A stretch of 64,000 nucleotides of DNA from Streptomyces sp. SN-593 (GTDB taxonomy: Bacteria; Actinomycetota; Actinomycetes; Streptomycetales; Streptomycetaceae): the NCBI RefSeq assembly GCF_016756395.1, contig NZ_AP018365.1, forward strand, positions 806,001 to 870,000, written 5' to 3'. The notes under the pieces are model-generated. The model saw only the letters and a list, made by a program, of their open reading frames with translations. It was not told where the DNA came from and ran no database searches. Of this stretch, positions 1 to 8,929 are shown piece after piece. How positions within the stretch are numbered: the stretch's first letter is position 1; each line of letters starts with the position of its first letter. The translations under genes were made by a program, and so were the position numbers.

Positions 1-850
1 CGTACACGTCCTCGTGCACGATGAAGCGCTTGGCGGCGATGCAGGACTGGCCGTTGTTCTGCACCCGGGCGGTGACGGCGGTGGAGACCGCGTCGTCGAG
101 CTCCGCGGCGGCCGACGACATCACCACGAACGGGTCGCTGCCGCCGAGTTCGAGCACGGTCGGCTTGATCGCGTCGCCGGCCGCGGCGGCCACCGCCCGG
201 CCGGCGCCCTCGCTGCCGGTGAGGGTGGCCGCGGCCACCCGCGGGTCGCGCAGGACGTCCTCGACAGCGCCCGAGCCGACCAGCAGGGTCTGGAAGCAGC
301 CGTCCGCGAAGCCCGCCCGGTGGAAGAGGTCGCCGAGGTAGAGCGCGGTCCGCGGGACGTTGGAGGCGTGCTTGAGCAGGCCGGTGTTGCCCGCCATCAG
401 CGCGGGCGCGGCGAAGCGGACCACCTGCCACAGCGGGAAGTTCCACGGCATGACGGCCAGCACGACGCCGAGCGGGCGGTAGCGCACCACCGCACGCTCC
501 GCCCCGCTGTCCGCGACGTCCGCCGGGTCGGGGTGCTCGTCGGCGAGCAGTTCCTCGGCGTGGTCGGCGTACCAGCGCATCGCCTTGGCGCACTTGGCGG
601 CCTCCGCGCGGGCGGAGGCGAAGGTCTTGCCCATCTCGGCGGTCATGGTCCGCGCGATCGTGTCGCGCTCGCCGTCCAGCAGGTCGGCGGCGGCCCGCAT
701 CAGGGCGGCGCGGGTGGCGAAGTCGGTCTCGCGGTGCTCGCGGAAGGCTCTCGCCGCCTTGGCGACACGCTCCTCGACGGCCGCCGCGTCCATCGGCTCG
801 AACGTCTCAAGGGTCCGCCCGGTGGCGGGATCCACGCTGGCGATGGGCAT
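1..850 (-). CDS. NAD(P)-dependent succinate-semialdehyde dehydrogenase, C-terminally truncated by window edge
   Basis: Cytoplasmic aldehyde dehydrogenase that would oxidise succinate semialdehyde to succinate (GABA/glutamate breakdown). The 283 visible residues begin [13 protein letters not shown]. They include the PWNF segment (about 135-138), the cofactor-binding stretch LLKHASNVP (about 158-166) typical of GabD1-type enzymes, the Glu-bearing LELGGSDPF (about 233-241) and the catalytic Cys in NNGQSC (Cys270). Roughly the last 170 residues, including part of the oligomerisation region, lie beyond base 1. The ATG is chosen because GGAGGAG lies 6 nt upstream. The substrate is inferred from similarity to GabD1-like proteins; another short-chain aldehyde is possible. 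Confidence 0.9.
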   Translation of the reverse strand, partial: MPIASVDPATGRTLETFEPMDAAAVEERVAKAARAFREHRETDFATRAALMRAAADLLDGERDTIARTMTAEMGKTFASARAEAAKCAKAMRWYADHAEELLADEHPDPADVADSGAERAVVRYRPLGVVLAVMPWNFPLWQVVRFAAPALMAGNTGLLKHASNVPRTALYLGDLFHRAGFADGCFQTLLVGSGAVEDVLRDPRVAAATLTGSEGAGRAVAAAAGDAIKPTVLELGGSDPFVVMSSAAAELDDAVSTAVTARVQNNGQSCIAAKRFIVHEDVY

Positions 851-1184
851 CGTCTGCTCCTCCTTCGTCCCCCTGTCCCCCGCGGTTTCCGGCCGCCGCC
901 AAGGGGGCGGCGCCGTCGCAGGGCCCCTACCCGGGCGGGCGCGGGGTATCCGGGCCATCGTCACCCGGGACGGTGCGGCTCCGCGACAGCACGGGGGCCA
1001 CCGCGGTGGCGCTCGGGACACTTGTGCACTCCCGCGTTTCGTGGGACGTTCACCACCTCGTCACACCACGCACATGCTTCTCGGGCTCTACGCGCGGAGA
1101 ATCAGGTGCTGCACCATGTCTCGCACAGCACGCCCACTTCCGACGACGGTTCCCCATGTACCGCCCCCACCTGGAGGTTGACGG
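851..1184. other. Intergenic region between two divergent genes
   Basis: This 334-bp stretch separates the aldehyde dehydrogenase (reading left) from the secreted protein (reading right) and must hold both promoters. Part of it, around 1030-1090, is less GC-rich than the coding DNA. I see no clear -35/-10 pair, no long inverted repeat and no convincing small ORF. GGAGG at 1173-1177 is the ribosome-binding site of the next gene. Confidence 0.5.
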
Positions 1185-2840
1185 ATGCCTATCCGAGTCC
1201 CCGGCGCCGCCGGATCGTCCCGCAGATCCGGCAGGTCCGGCGCCGCACCCGCGGATCGGGTGCCGGCACTGCCGCACGTCCCCCTGTTCCCCCGCGGCCG
1301 CGTGCTGGTCGGCGCGGCAGCCGCCCTGAGCGCGGTCGCCGCGCTCGGCGGCCTGGCCCTGTCGGGCGGCAGCGCGCAGGCGGCGGCCGGGCCGCAGTCG
1401 GCCGGGGCCGCCCCTGCCGCCACGGCCACCCACCGCGTGCTGTTCGACGACACGAAGGCCGAGGAGGCCGGCAACGCGGACTGGATCATCAGCACCAGCA
1501 AGCCGGACCCGCTGGCCCAGAACGCCTCGCCCAGCAAGGAGACCGACTGGACCGGCGCGCTGTCCTCGTGGGGCGTCGCCCTCCAGAAGACCGGCGGCTA
1601 CAGCCTGGCGACCCTGGCGTCCGGCAAGACCATCACCTACGGCAACTCGTCGAACGCGCAGGACCTCAGCAACTACGACGAGTTCGTGCTCGACGAGCCC
1701 AACACCCAGCTCAGCGCGGCCGAGAAGACCGCGGTGATGACCTTCGTGAAGAACGGCGGCGGCCTGTTCCTCATCTCCGACCACCAGAACAGCGACCGCA
1801 ACAGCGACGGTTGGGACTCGCCGAACGTCATCAACGACCTGCTGACCACCAACAGCGTGGACAGCACCGACCCGTTCGGCTTCTCCGTCGACCTGCTCGA
1901 CATCAGCACCGACACGCCCAAGGCGATCAGTGACAGCACCAACCCGGTGCTCAACGGCTCGTTCGGCAAGGTGACCGGCAGCATCATCGCCGACGGCACC
2001 ACCTTCACGCTCAAGCCGGCGGACAACTCCAGCGTCAAGGGGCTGCTGTACCGGACCGGTTACTCCGGGAACACCGGCGCGTTCTTCGTCACCAGCACCT
2101 TCGGCAGCGGCCGGGTGGCGATCTGGGGCGACAGCTCGCCGGTCGACGACGGCACCGGCCAGTCGGGCAACACCCTGTACGACGGCTGGAACGACACCCG
2201 TGGCACCGACGCCGCCCTCGCGCTCAACGCCACCGCGTGGCTGGCCGGCGACGGCAGCGGGACCACCACCGGGGGCACGACGTCCGGCACCACCTCGGGC
2301 ACCTCGTCCGGGACGTCCACCGGTACCTCCACCGGCACCACCAGCGGCTCGACCACGGGCGGCTCCGGCGGCTGCACCTCCGCGCAGCTCATCACCAACC
2401 CCGGCTTCGAGTCGGGGAACACCGGCTGGACCGCGAGCACCAAGGTGATCACGAACGCCACCGCCGAGGCCGCGCGCACCGGTTCGTACAAGGCGTGGCT
2501 CGACGGGTACGGCACCGCGACCACCAACACGCTCGCGCAGAGCGTGGCGATCCCGTCCGGCTGCTCGGCCTCGTACAGCTACTGGCTGCACATCGACACC
2601 GCGGAGACCGGCTCGACGGCGTACGACACGCTGACCGCGCAGGTGCTGAACTCCTCGGGCACGGTGCTGTCGACGCTCGCGACGTACTCCAACACGAACG
2701 CGGCGTCCGGCTACACCCAGCACACCTTCAACCTGAGCGCGTACGCGGGGCAGACGGTGACGCTGAAGTTCACCGGCGTGGAGGGCTCCAAGCTCCAGAC
2801 GTCGTTCGTCGTGGACGACACGGCGCTGAACGTGAGCTGA
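1185..2840 (+). CDS. Secreted protein with GATase/ThuA-like N-terminal domain and C-terminal beta-sandwich
   Basis: A 551-residue exported protein. A twin-arginine-poor but long signal region (about 1-65) ends after an Ala-rich stretch. The mature part starts with a Rossmann-like domain (about 75-345). There, [20 protein letters not shown] and a glycine-rich turn [13 protein letters not shown] resemble class-I glutamine-amidotransferase-like or ThuA-like folds seen in secreted actinobacterial 'hydrolases'. I cannot identify a full catalytic triad. A Thr/Ser/Gly linker (about 352-395) leads to a jelly-roll module (about 398-551; [11 protein letters not shown]) of the carbohydrate-binding type. 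ATG at 1185 has GGAGG 7 nt upstream. It converges on the phosphatase gene with only 11 bp between stop codons. Function is unknown; polysaccharide binding is inferred from the C-terminal domain. Confidence 0.8.
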   Translation: MPIRVPGAAGSSRRSGRSGAAPADRVPALPHVPLFPRGRVLVGAAAALSAVAALGGLALSGGSAQAAAGPQSAGAAPAATATHRVLFDDTKAEEAGNADWIISTSKPDPLAQNASPSKETDWTGALSSWGVALQKTGGYSLATLASGKTITYGNSSNAQDLSNYDEFVLDEPNTQLSAAEKTAVMTFVKNGGGLFLISDHQNSDRNSDGWDSPNVINDLLTTNSVDSTDPFGFSVDLLDISTDTPKAISDSTNPVLNGSFGKVTGSIIADGTTFTLKPADNSSVKGLLYRTGYSGNTGAFFVTSTFGSGRVAIWGDSSPVDDGTGQSGNTLYDGWNDTRGTDAALALNATAWLAGDGSGTTTGGTTSGTTSGTSSGTSTGTSTGTTSGSTTGGSGGCTSAQLITNPGFESGNTGWTASTKVITNATAEAARTGSYKAWLDGYGTATTNTLAQSVAIPSGCSASYSYWLHIDTAETGSTAYDTLTAQVLNSSGTVLSTLATYSNTNAASGYTQHTFNLSAYAGQTVTLKFTGVEGSKLQTSFVVDDTALNVS

Positions 2841-2851
2841 GGGTCGGCAGG

Positions 2852-4996
2852 TCAGGCGGTGGGGCCGATCCCGGTCCCACCGCCGAACTCGCACCACACC
2901 GCCTTGCCGTCGCCGCGCGGTTCGACGCCCCAGGTGTCGGCGAGCGCGTCGACCATCAGCAGGCCGCGCCCGGAGGTGGCGGCCTCGCCGGGAGTGCGGC
3001 GGCGCGGCCAGACGCTGGAGCGGTCCTGCACCGACAGCCGCACCCTGCGCACCGGTTCGGGCAGCACCTCCAGGGTGAGGACGGCGCCGCCCTCGGTGTG
3101 CAGCAGGACGTTGACCAGGAGTTCGCCGGCGGCGAGTTCCACGTCGTCGGACAGTCCGCCCAACTCCCAGGCGGTGAGCGCCTGCCGCAGCGCCAGCCGG
3201 GCGTCGGCCAGGCTGTCGGGGTCGGCCTGGTGGACGTACTGGTGGATGCGCGGCGCGCGGCTGGTGCCGGGGTCCGGCGCGCGGCGCAGCACGAGCAGCG
3301 CGACGTCGTCACTGGAACCCCAGCGCTGCCAGAGGCTGTCGGCGAGGTGGTCGGCCAGGTCCTCGGCGCGGCGCGGGCCGCCGCGGACCGCCTCGGCGAG
3401 CGCGGCCATGCCGACGCCGATGTCGGTGTCGCGCTCCTCGACCAGGCCGTCGGTGCAGAACAGCAGCGTCTCGTCGGGCACCAGGTCGAGCCGGGTCTCC
3501 GGATACTCCTGGAGGTCGGCCAACCCGGTCATGCCCAGCGGCAGGCCGCCGCGGACGTGCGGCCAGCCGGTGCGCCCGTCGGTGTGCCGGATCAGCGGCC
3601 CGAGGTGGCCGGCCCGGGCGGTCCACAACGCACCGGTGACAAGGTCGAGTTGGGCGTAGGCGCAGGTGGCGAAGCGCTCGGTGTCGAGTTCGGCGAGGAA
3701 CTGCGAGGCCCGGGCGAGCACGGTGGAGGGCGGGTGTCCCTCGGCCGCGTACGCGCGCAGCGCGATCCTCAACTGGCCCATGACGGCGGCCGCGTGGGTG
3801 TCGTGGCCCTGGACGTCGCCGACCACCAGGCCGACCCGGTTCTGCGGCAGCGCGACGACGTCGTACCAGTCGCCGCCGACCTCGCGTCCGCGGGAGGCGG
3901 CGTGGTAGCGCACCGCGATCTCGGCGCCTTCGAAGCGGGGGACGTGCCGGGGCAGCATCGTGGCCTGCAGACCGGTGGCGAACTCCCGCTCCTGGTCGAA
4001 GAGGACGGCGCGCTGGAGCGACTGGGCGAGGATGCCGGCCAGCGCCACGCTCAGCTCCCGGTCCTCCCGGCTGAAGCGGTTGCGATCGCGGTAGAAGAGG
4101 GCGAGCCCGCCGATCGAGCGGGACTCGGCGATCAGCGGCAGGAAGGCGCAGGCGTCCATCCCGATCTGCTCGACGAACGGGGCGGCGAGCGGGAACCGCG
4201 CTTCGAGTTCGTCGTTGTCGGCGAAGAAGTGGGTCTGCTGGGTGCGGACGGAGTCGGCCAGCGGCAGCGACTCGACCAGCCGGACCGGCTCGAACGTCGG
4301 TATCCCGCGCATGAGTTCGCCGGCCGTCATCAGGAACCGCATGGTGGTGCCCTCGACCAGCGAGAGCGTCAGCCCGTCGGCCCCGAACCGCTCGGCACCG
4401 CCCGCGCCGGTCAGCACCGCGGTGACGTCGTCCACGGTGACCGCGTGCGACAGCGCCTCCGTGGTCCGGCCGACGACGGAGGAGAAGCTGCGGCGCGACG
4501 GGACGCCGCCGCCATCGGGCGCGTCGGAAGGCGCGTCGGAGGGCGCGGCCTGGGTCAGGTCGTCGGTGGCGACCCGGACGATGCCCACGACGCGGCGGGC
4601 GTAGCCCTCCTGATCGCGCAGGATGGTGCCCTGGGTGTGGGTCCACTGCTTGACGCCGTCCCGGCGGGTGATCCGGAAGTACCCCCCGTAGCTGCGCCGG
4701 CCGGTCTGCACGGCGCGGCGCAGCTCGCGGTCGATACGATCGCCCTCCTCGGGGGTGATACGCAGCACCAGCGCGTCGGGGCTGCGGTTGAACTCCTCGC
4801 GGCGCAGGTCGAACACCCGCAGCCCCGCCTCGTCGAGGTCGAAGGTCCCCTGGTCGAGGTCCCAGTCGAAGCTGCCCATGCCGTTCATGGCGAGCCGCTC
4901 CTCCGGGCCGATCGCCGGGCCGCCGGCGACGTCGTACGAGGACGCTCCGACGCGGGGGTCGTAGCGGCTGCGGACGGGGGGCTTGTGAGCTGTCAT
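2852..4996 (-). CDS. SpoIIE-family PP2C phosphatase with PAS, GAF and RsbW-like ATPase domains
   Basis: A 714-residue cytoplasmic signalling protein. Domains in order: PAS/PAC (about 30-145; a YFRITRRDGVKQWTH segment ends it), GAF (about 165-330), PP2C/SpoIIE phosphatase (about 345-560; GGDWYDVVAL and VVGDVQGHDTHAA carry the metal-binding Asp residues, LLFCTDGLVEERD a later one) and a C-terminal HATPase_c_2 anti-sigma-kinase-like domain (about 585-710; ELLVNVLLHTEGG, TSGRGLLMVDALAD). Such proteins dephosphorylate STAS-type anti-anti-sigma factors and may also phosphorylate them, setting stress sigma-factor activity. No partner sigma factor or STAS gene is adjacent, so the target is unknown. 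ATG has GGAG 7 nt upstream. Confidence 0.9.
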   Translation of the reverse strand: MTAHKPPVRSRYDPRVGASSYDVAGGPAIGPEERLAMNGMGSFDWDLDQGTFDLDEAGLRVFDLRREEFNRSPDALVLRITPEEGDRIDRELRRAVQTGRRSYGGYFRITRRDGVKQWTHTQGTILRDQEGYARRVVGIVRVATDDLTQAAPSDAPSDAPDGGGVPSRRSFSSVVGRTTEALSHAVTVDDVTAVLTGAGGAERFGADGLTLSLVEGTTMRFLMTAGELMRGIPTFEPVRLVESLPLADSVRTQQTHFFADNDELEARFPLAAPFVEQIGMDACAFLPLIAESRSIGGLALFYRDRNRFSREDRELSVALAGILAQSLQRAVLFDQEREFATGLQATMLPRHVPRFEGAEIAVRYHAASRGREVGGDWYDVVALPQNRVGLVVGDVQGHDTHAAAVMGQLRIALRAYAAEGHPPSTVLARASQFLAELDTERFATCAYAQLDLVTGALWTARAGHLGPLIRHTDGRTGWPHVRGGLPLGMTGLADLQEYPETRLDLVPDETLLFCTDGLVEERDTDIGVGMAALAEAVRGGPRRAEDLADHLADSLWQRWGSSDDVALLVLRRAPDPGTSRAPRIHQYVHQADPDSLADARLALRQALTAWELGGLSDDVELAAGELLVNVLLHTEGGAVLTLEVLPEPVRRVRLSVQDRSSVWPRRRTPGEAATSGRGLLMVDALADTWGVEPRGDGKAVWCEFGGGTGIGPTA

Positions 4997-5130
4997 CCAA
5001 CTGCTCCGGGGTGGGGTCGACGGCCGGAGGTCACCCGCGCGGGACGGTCCGCCGGGGCGGTTCGGCCGCCCTCCGCCGGAGGTCTCGGCTTCCCGGGGCG
5101 CCTCCTCTGCCGGCCGGAATCGTCGTCGTC

Positions 5131-5655
5131 CTAGCCATTATCACCCGATATCCGCCGGTGCGGGCGGCTGCGCGGAAGCGGCTTCCCCGTCGGTTCCGGA
5201 GCGGGTCGCGGGGCCTGCGAGGGCACCCGGGGGGCCGGGTCCGGGGGCGCCGGGGCGGACGGCGGGGACGGCGGGGACGCCGTACCCCCGGGTGCCGGTG
5301 CCGGTGCCGGTACGGGCGGCCGATCCGGGGACGCCGGGGCGACCGGCGGGGGCAGTGCGGCCGGTACAGCAGGGGCGTACGGCTGCGGCTGCGGCTGCGG
5401 CTGCGGCTGCGGCTGCGGCTGCGGCTGCGGCTGCCCGAGCGTGCCCCCGGCGGGGCCCAGCGTCGGGGTGAGGACGCGGAGCGCCACCAGGCCGGGGCGG
5501 GCGGGCCACGGAACCGGCGCCTCGACGCCGGGGAAGCGCTCGACCAGGGCGTCGAAGACCCGGTAGGCACTCGCCTCGTCCCGGGCGGTGATCACGACGT
5601 GCGCGAGGCCGTCGGCGCCGAGGCGCTGCGGGGGGACTCTGCGGTCCATGGGCAC
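5131..5655 (-). CDS. Hypothetical protein with (Gln-Pro)9 repeat and proline-rich tail
   Basis: No family recognised. The 174-residue protein has a short ordered N-terminal part (about 1-68; LAHVVITARDEASAYRVFD looks alpha/beta, ACT- or ferredoxin-like at best). This is followed by nine Gln-Pro dipeptides and then an Ala/Pro-rich, probably disordered tail ending in basic residues. There is no signal peptide or membrane segment. The GTG at 5655 is preferred because AAGGGAG lies 8 nt upstream; an ATG two codons in (5649) is the alternative. The open frame continues further upstream, but those codons look non-coding. It lies just upstream of, and divergent from, another proline-rich gene. Confidence 0.55.
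   Translation of the reverse strand: MPMDRRVPPQRLGADGLAHVVITARDEASAYRVFDALVERFPGVEAPVPWPARPGLVALRVLTPTLGPAGGTLGQPQPQPQPQPQPQPQPQPYAPAVPAALPPPVAPASPDRPPVPAPAPAPGGTASPPSPPSAPAPPDPAPRVPSQAPRPAPEPTGKPLPRSRPHRRISGDNG
5381..5434. repeat. Nine perfect tandem copies of the hexamer GGCTGC
   Basis: A 54-bp microsatellite of nine GGCTGC units inside the preceding gene, read on the minus strand as CAGCCG = Gln-Pro. Because the unit is 6 bp, gain or loss of copies keeps the reading frame and only changes the length of the QP spacer. Confidence 0.95.
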
Positions 5656-5862
5656 GTGAGCGGCTCCCTTCCTCGGGGCCGGTCCCTTCCGCGGGATCGG
5701 CTGCCCGGAGGGACACGGCGGGCCGCGGCCCGGTTGCCGATCGGCGCCGGGTTCACCCGCACGGGCCGGGGGCGGCATGACGGGCGGGGCATCGGGTAAG
5801 CGAGAGGGCGTCGATCGCGGGGCGCGTTCGCGTCCCGCCCCGCAGCGACCTGGGAGGACATG

Positions 5863-6108
5863 ATGACCGAGCCGTATCCCACGCCGACGCCCCCGCGTCC
5901 GGGCGGGCCCCCTCCGGGTCCGGACCCGACGCCGGGACCCGGTCCCGGGCCGAGCCCCGTGCCCGCTCCCGGCCCGCACCCGGTGCCGGGGCCCTCGCCG
6001 GACCCCGTGCCGACGCCTCCCGGCCCCGAGCCCACGCCGCCGTCGCCCGCGCCGGACCCGATCCCGCCGACGCCCCAGCCCGAGCCGGCCGCGCCGCCGC
6101 TGAAGTGA
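5863..6108 (+). CDS. Small proline-rich protein
   Basis: An 81-residue protein, about half of it proline, built from PxP, PGP and PTP runs (start MTEPYPTPTPPRPGG, end PAAPPLK). There is no signal peptide or transmembrane segment, and it would be extended or disordered. GGGAGG at 5852-5857 is spaced 5 nt from ATG 5863 and only 2 nt from ATG 5860, so 5863 is chosen. It lies 24 bp upstream of the NYN-domain gene on the same strand, so the two may be cotranscribed. Function unknown. The good ribosome-binding site and high third-position GC support real coding, but a low-complexity false ORF cannot be excluded. Confidence 0.6.
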   Translation: MTEPYPTPTPPRPGGPPPGPDPTPGPGPGPSPVPAPGPHPVPGPSPDPVPTPPGPEPTPPSPAPDPIPPTPQPEPAAPPLK

Positions 6109-6132
6109 GGGGCGTGTGCCACAGTGGGGCCC

Positions 6133-6552
6133 GTGACCGGACCCCCCTTGCTCGTCGTGGACGGGGCGAACGTGGTCGGCTCCGTGCCGGACGGCTGGTG
6201 GCGTGACAGGTACGCCGCCGCCGAGCGGCTGCGGGACGCCCTCGTGCCGTACGCCGCCACGGGGCTTCCCCCCGGCGCCCCCGCGCCGACCTGGGCGGGC
6301 GGCGTCCCGCTGGACGTCGTCCTCGTGGTCGAGGGCGCGGCCCGCGGGGTCGGGTCGGTGCCCGGCGTGACGGTCCGCTCCGCGCCCGGCAGCGGTGACG
6401 ACCTCATCGCCGAGATCGCGCAGGGCGCGCGGGCGGGGACGGCCGGACCCCGGCGCTGCCTGGTGGTGACCGCCGACCGCGGCCTGCGGGCCCGTGTCAT
6501 CGCGGCGGGCGCCGAGGTCACCGGCCCGCGCACCGTCTCCCGCCGCCCCTGA
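6133..6552 (+). CDS. NYN/PIN-like domain protein, candidate ribonuclease
   Basis: A 139-residue cytoplasmic protein opening with LLVVDGANVVGSVPDGWW. The conserved Asp in VDGANV is the first metal-binding acidic residue of NYN (PIN-like) nucleases. GSGDDLIAEIA and VVTADRGLRARV supply the further acidic residues expected of the fold. It would be a small stand-alone metal-dependent RNase. GTG at 6133 is favoured: no Shine-Dalgarno is present and CACAGT ends 7 nt before it, as in leaderless actinobacterial genes. GTG at 6124, three codons upstream, is the alternative. The substrate is unknown. Confidence 0.8.
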   Translation: MTGPPLLVVDGANVVGSVPDGWWRDRYAAAERLRDALVPYAATGLPPGAPAPTWAGGVPLDVVLVVEGAARGVGSVPGVTVRSAPGSGDDLIAEIAQGARAGTAGPRRCLVVTADRGLRARVIAAGAEVTGPRTVSRRP

Positions 6553-6605
6553 TCCCCCGGCCCACCGGACAGGTCACCACCGGTGGCGGCGAGGCGTGAC
6601 CGCCG

Positions 6606-7730
6606 TCAGCGGCCCTCGCGCAGGTGCTCGCGGCGGCGGCGCTCCTCGTCGAGCAGCGCCATGAACTTCAGCGTGTTCTCCTCGCCTTCGCCGTCCTCTT
6701 CCTCCTGCGCCGCCGCCTGCTCGCGCAGTTGCCGGTCGTGGACCAGGGCCGGCGGCACCGGGTCGGCGTCCGAGCGGCGCGGTCCCTCCGGGCCGTCCGC
6801 GCCGGTCCGGATCAGCCGCTCGACCCGGATGATCCGGAAGTGCCTCCCGGCGACGTCGAGTTCGTCGAGCTGCTCGGTGTCGAGGAGATCGGCCGCGCGC
6901 TTGTAGGACTCGTGCTCCTCGTCGGTGAGTTCGCGCTGCCACGGCACCATCACCCGCAACTGCATCGCCAACCCGTCGCGGGCGTCGCGCGGAGTGGCGG
7001 CGGTGCCGGTGGACTGCGGCCGCCAGCGGCCCCCTTCGCGCTCGGCGGCCATGAAGGTCGCCGGCAGCAGCACTCCACCCGGGTGGCTGCGCGCGGCGGC
7101 ACGGGAGTCCTCCCGCACGTCGCGGGGCACGCTGCCGTTCTTCCGCAGCGCGGTGAGGAGTTCGACCCGCAGCACGCCGGGCGGCAGCGTGGCCTCGCCG
7201 CCGGAGGCGATGGCCAGGTCCGCCGCGGGGTCCAGCGGCGGCTGCGCGGGGTGGGTCCGGTCGGGGTCGGTGGCACGCGGCGGTTCGGGGCCGTCGGGGC
7301 CCATCCGGATGAAGCGCTCGGCCCGCACCACGCGGTAGCGCGCACCGGCCACGGTCAGCTCGTCGAGCCGCTCCCAGTCGAGCCGGTCGGCCGCCTCGGC
7401 GTACTGGGCGCGGCCGGCCTCGTCGCCGTCGGCCGCGCACCGGTCGGCCCGGGTGCGGAAGTGCGCGCCGAGCGCGTCGCGGGCGTCCTGCGGGGCGAGT
7501 CCGGCGAAGCCCGGGCGCAACTTCCAGCCACCTTCGGCCCGTTCGCGGGCGACGCCGAAGACCGGACCGCCGGCGAACAGGGTCGACGGGTACGCCTTGC
7601 GCGCCTTCCACGTCTCCACGTCCGCGGGCGCGGCCATCCCCGCCGCGACCGGCGACGGTGTCTCGGTCGGCCGCGCCCACTGCGGGCCGGTCACTTCCTC
7701 CTGAGCGTCACCGTTCGCCTTCATGCCCAT
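6606..7730 (-). CDS. DUF5954-like protein with two repeated halves
   Basis: A 374-residue cytoplasmic protein of a Streptomyces-type family (most like DUF5954, from memory). The fold appears duplicated: YRVVRAERFIRMGPDGPEPP (about 165-185) recurs as FRIIRVERLIRTGADGPEGP near the C-terminus. Each copy is preceded by a helical segment with a Leu-Asp-Glu-Leu motif (LDELTVAG, LDELDVAG). A charged Glu/Arg helix ends the protein. Start is ATG 7730, or ATG 7724 two codons later; neither has a strong ribosome-binding site. No enzymatic motif seen; function unknown. Confidence 0.8.
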   Translation of the reverse strand: MGMKANGDAQEEVTGPQWARPTETPSPVAAGMAAPADVETWKARKAYPSTLFAGGPVFGVARERAEGGWKLRPGFAGLAPQDARDALGAHFRTRADRCAADGDEAGRAQYAEAADRLDWERLDELTVAGARYRVVRAERFIRMGPDGPEPPRATDPDRTHPAQPPLDPAADLAIASGGEATLPPGVLRVELLTALRKNGSVPRDVREDSRAAARSHPGGVLLPATFMAAEREGGRWRPQSTGTAATPRDARDGLAMQLRVMVPWQRELTDEEHESYKRAADLLDTEQLDELDVAGRHFRIIRVERLIRTGADGPEGPRRSDADPVPPALVHDRQLREQAAAQEEEDGEGEENTLKFMALLDEERRRREHLREGR

Positions 7731-7866
7731 AGGATGCCCGCCCGGCCGCCGCCAGGCCCCCGGTTCGGCCAAAACCGCGCCCTCGGACGGCGCCGGCGCG
7801 CGCCCCGGTCCACGGCTCCTCGCCACGTCCCGCATCGACGCGCGGCCCTTTGTCGCCGTCGGAGAA

Positions 7867-8712
7867 TCAGCCGAGCTTCGCCACCTTGGCGATCTGCGCG
7901 GTCACCACCTCGGCGGGGATCTCCGGATGCGCGCCGGGGAAGCCCATCGCGGACAGCACCACGACGGTGGCGCCGACGCGGACGACCAGGAAGCGGAACG
8001 GCACGTCGACGGGGGCGTCGCCGTCGTCATCGCCGTCCACGACCTGGGTGATGGTGTACTCCACGGCGTCGTCACCGACGGAGGGGGCGGCCACCGGCAC
8101 GGGGCGGGTGTACCGCTCCCCCTGGCCGCCGGGGAAGGAGTCACAGGCGGTCAGGGACGCGCGCAGGTCCTTCATCACCCCGACGGCGTCCGCCGGTTGG
8201 TAGGCGAGGAGCGTGTCCCCGACCACCGAGTCGTCCTTGCCGTCCTTGACGTCCCGCGTGACGTCCTGCTCGAACAGGGCGTGATGCTGGTGGCCGGGAC
8301 TCACCGGCCCCATGGCGATCCCCGCCAGCGCCGTGCACGCGGCCGGTGACACCTTGGGCAGTCGGGCCACGTCCGTGATCACGACCTTGATCGTGACCCC
8401 GTCGGGGCCGTGGCCGAACTGCGTGCCCGTGGACCATCCCGGCAGGTCGGTCTTGGCCACGGCCGCCTGTTCCAACTGCCGTTGGTCGAGCATCCGCGCC
8501 GCGGGAGCCGTGCCGGTCGCGGCAACAGCGGCGGTCGACGCCGGACCGGTCGGCCCGTGCGCACCTCCGCCCGTACCGTCGCCGCCGCCCCCGCAGGCCG
8601 TCGCCGCGGCCACCAGCGCCGCGATGCAGAGCGCCCCCGCCGCCGGCCGTCGCGTCGTCCGTGCCCAGGCCCGGGCCGTGCTCCGTACTCCGTGCGACGC
8701 CGCGTCGCCCAT
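7867..8712 (-). CDS. Putative lipoprotein
   Basis: A 281-residue exported protein. The N-terminal region has Arg residues, then the hydrophobic stretch AGALCIAALVAAATAC. Cys40 with Ala-Thr-Ala before it is a plausible lipobox, followed by a Gly-rich spacer, so the protein should be lipid-anchored outside the membrane. The rest (LPKVSPAACTALAGIA, VPFRFLVVRVGATVVVLS) resembles the sensor-like or PknH-ectodomain-like lipoproteins common in actinomycetes. That is a weak, fold-level impression. ATG 8712 has GGGGGAG about 5 nt upstream. Function unknown. Confidence 0.8.
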   Translation of the reverse strand: MGDAASHGVRSTARAWARTTRRPAAGALCIAALVAAATACGGGGDGTGGGAHGPTGPASTAAVAATGTAPAARMLDQRQLEQAAVAKTDLPGWSTGTQFGHGPDGVTIKVVITDVARLPKVSPAACTALAGIAMGPVSPGHQHHALFEQDVTRDVKDGKDDSVVGDTLLAYQPADAVGVMKDLRASLTACDSFPGGQGERYTRPVPVAAPSVGDDAVEYTITQVVDGDDDGDAPVDVPFRFLVVRVGATVVVLSAMGFPGAHPEIPAEVVTAQIAKVAKLG

Positions 8713-8929
8713 GTGTGCTCCCCCCACTGCTGTGTCCGGCCGAACCCCATGGCCGTGCCGTGCCGCCCAGGCGCGCGGCACGGGCCACTCCCCCGGGGGC
8801 CCGCCGCGCCGACGGCCTGCGGAAACGTACCGGGCGCCCTTCGTACGGCGCAATTCCGCGGCCCGGAGGGCGCCGCGGGACGGGACCGCCGCCCACGCAG
8901 GTGCGCGCTGCCGGTCGTCCGTCGGGCGT

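Noticed and set aside
2237-5134. A 965-codon plus-strand frame spanning the end of the secreted protein and the phosphatase gene
   Set aside because: It is antisense to a well-supported PP2C protein; its composition is Arg/Gly/His/Ala-rich with no recognisable domain.
5592-6533. A 313-codon minus-strand frame across the proline-rich and NYN genes
   Set aside because: Gly/Ser/Pro-rich mirror of the proline-rich ORF, no ribosome-binding site, and it conflicts with the better supported NYN protein.
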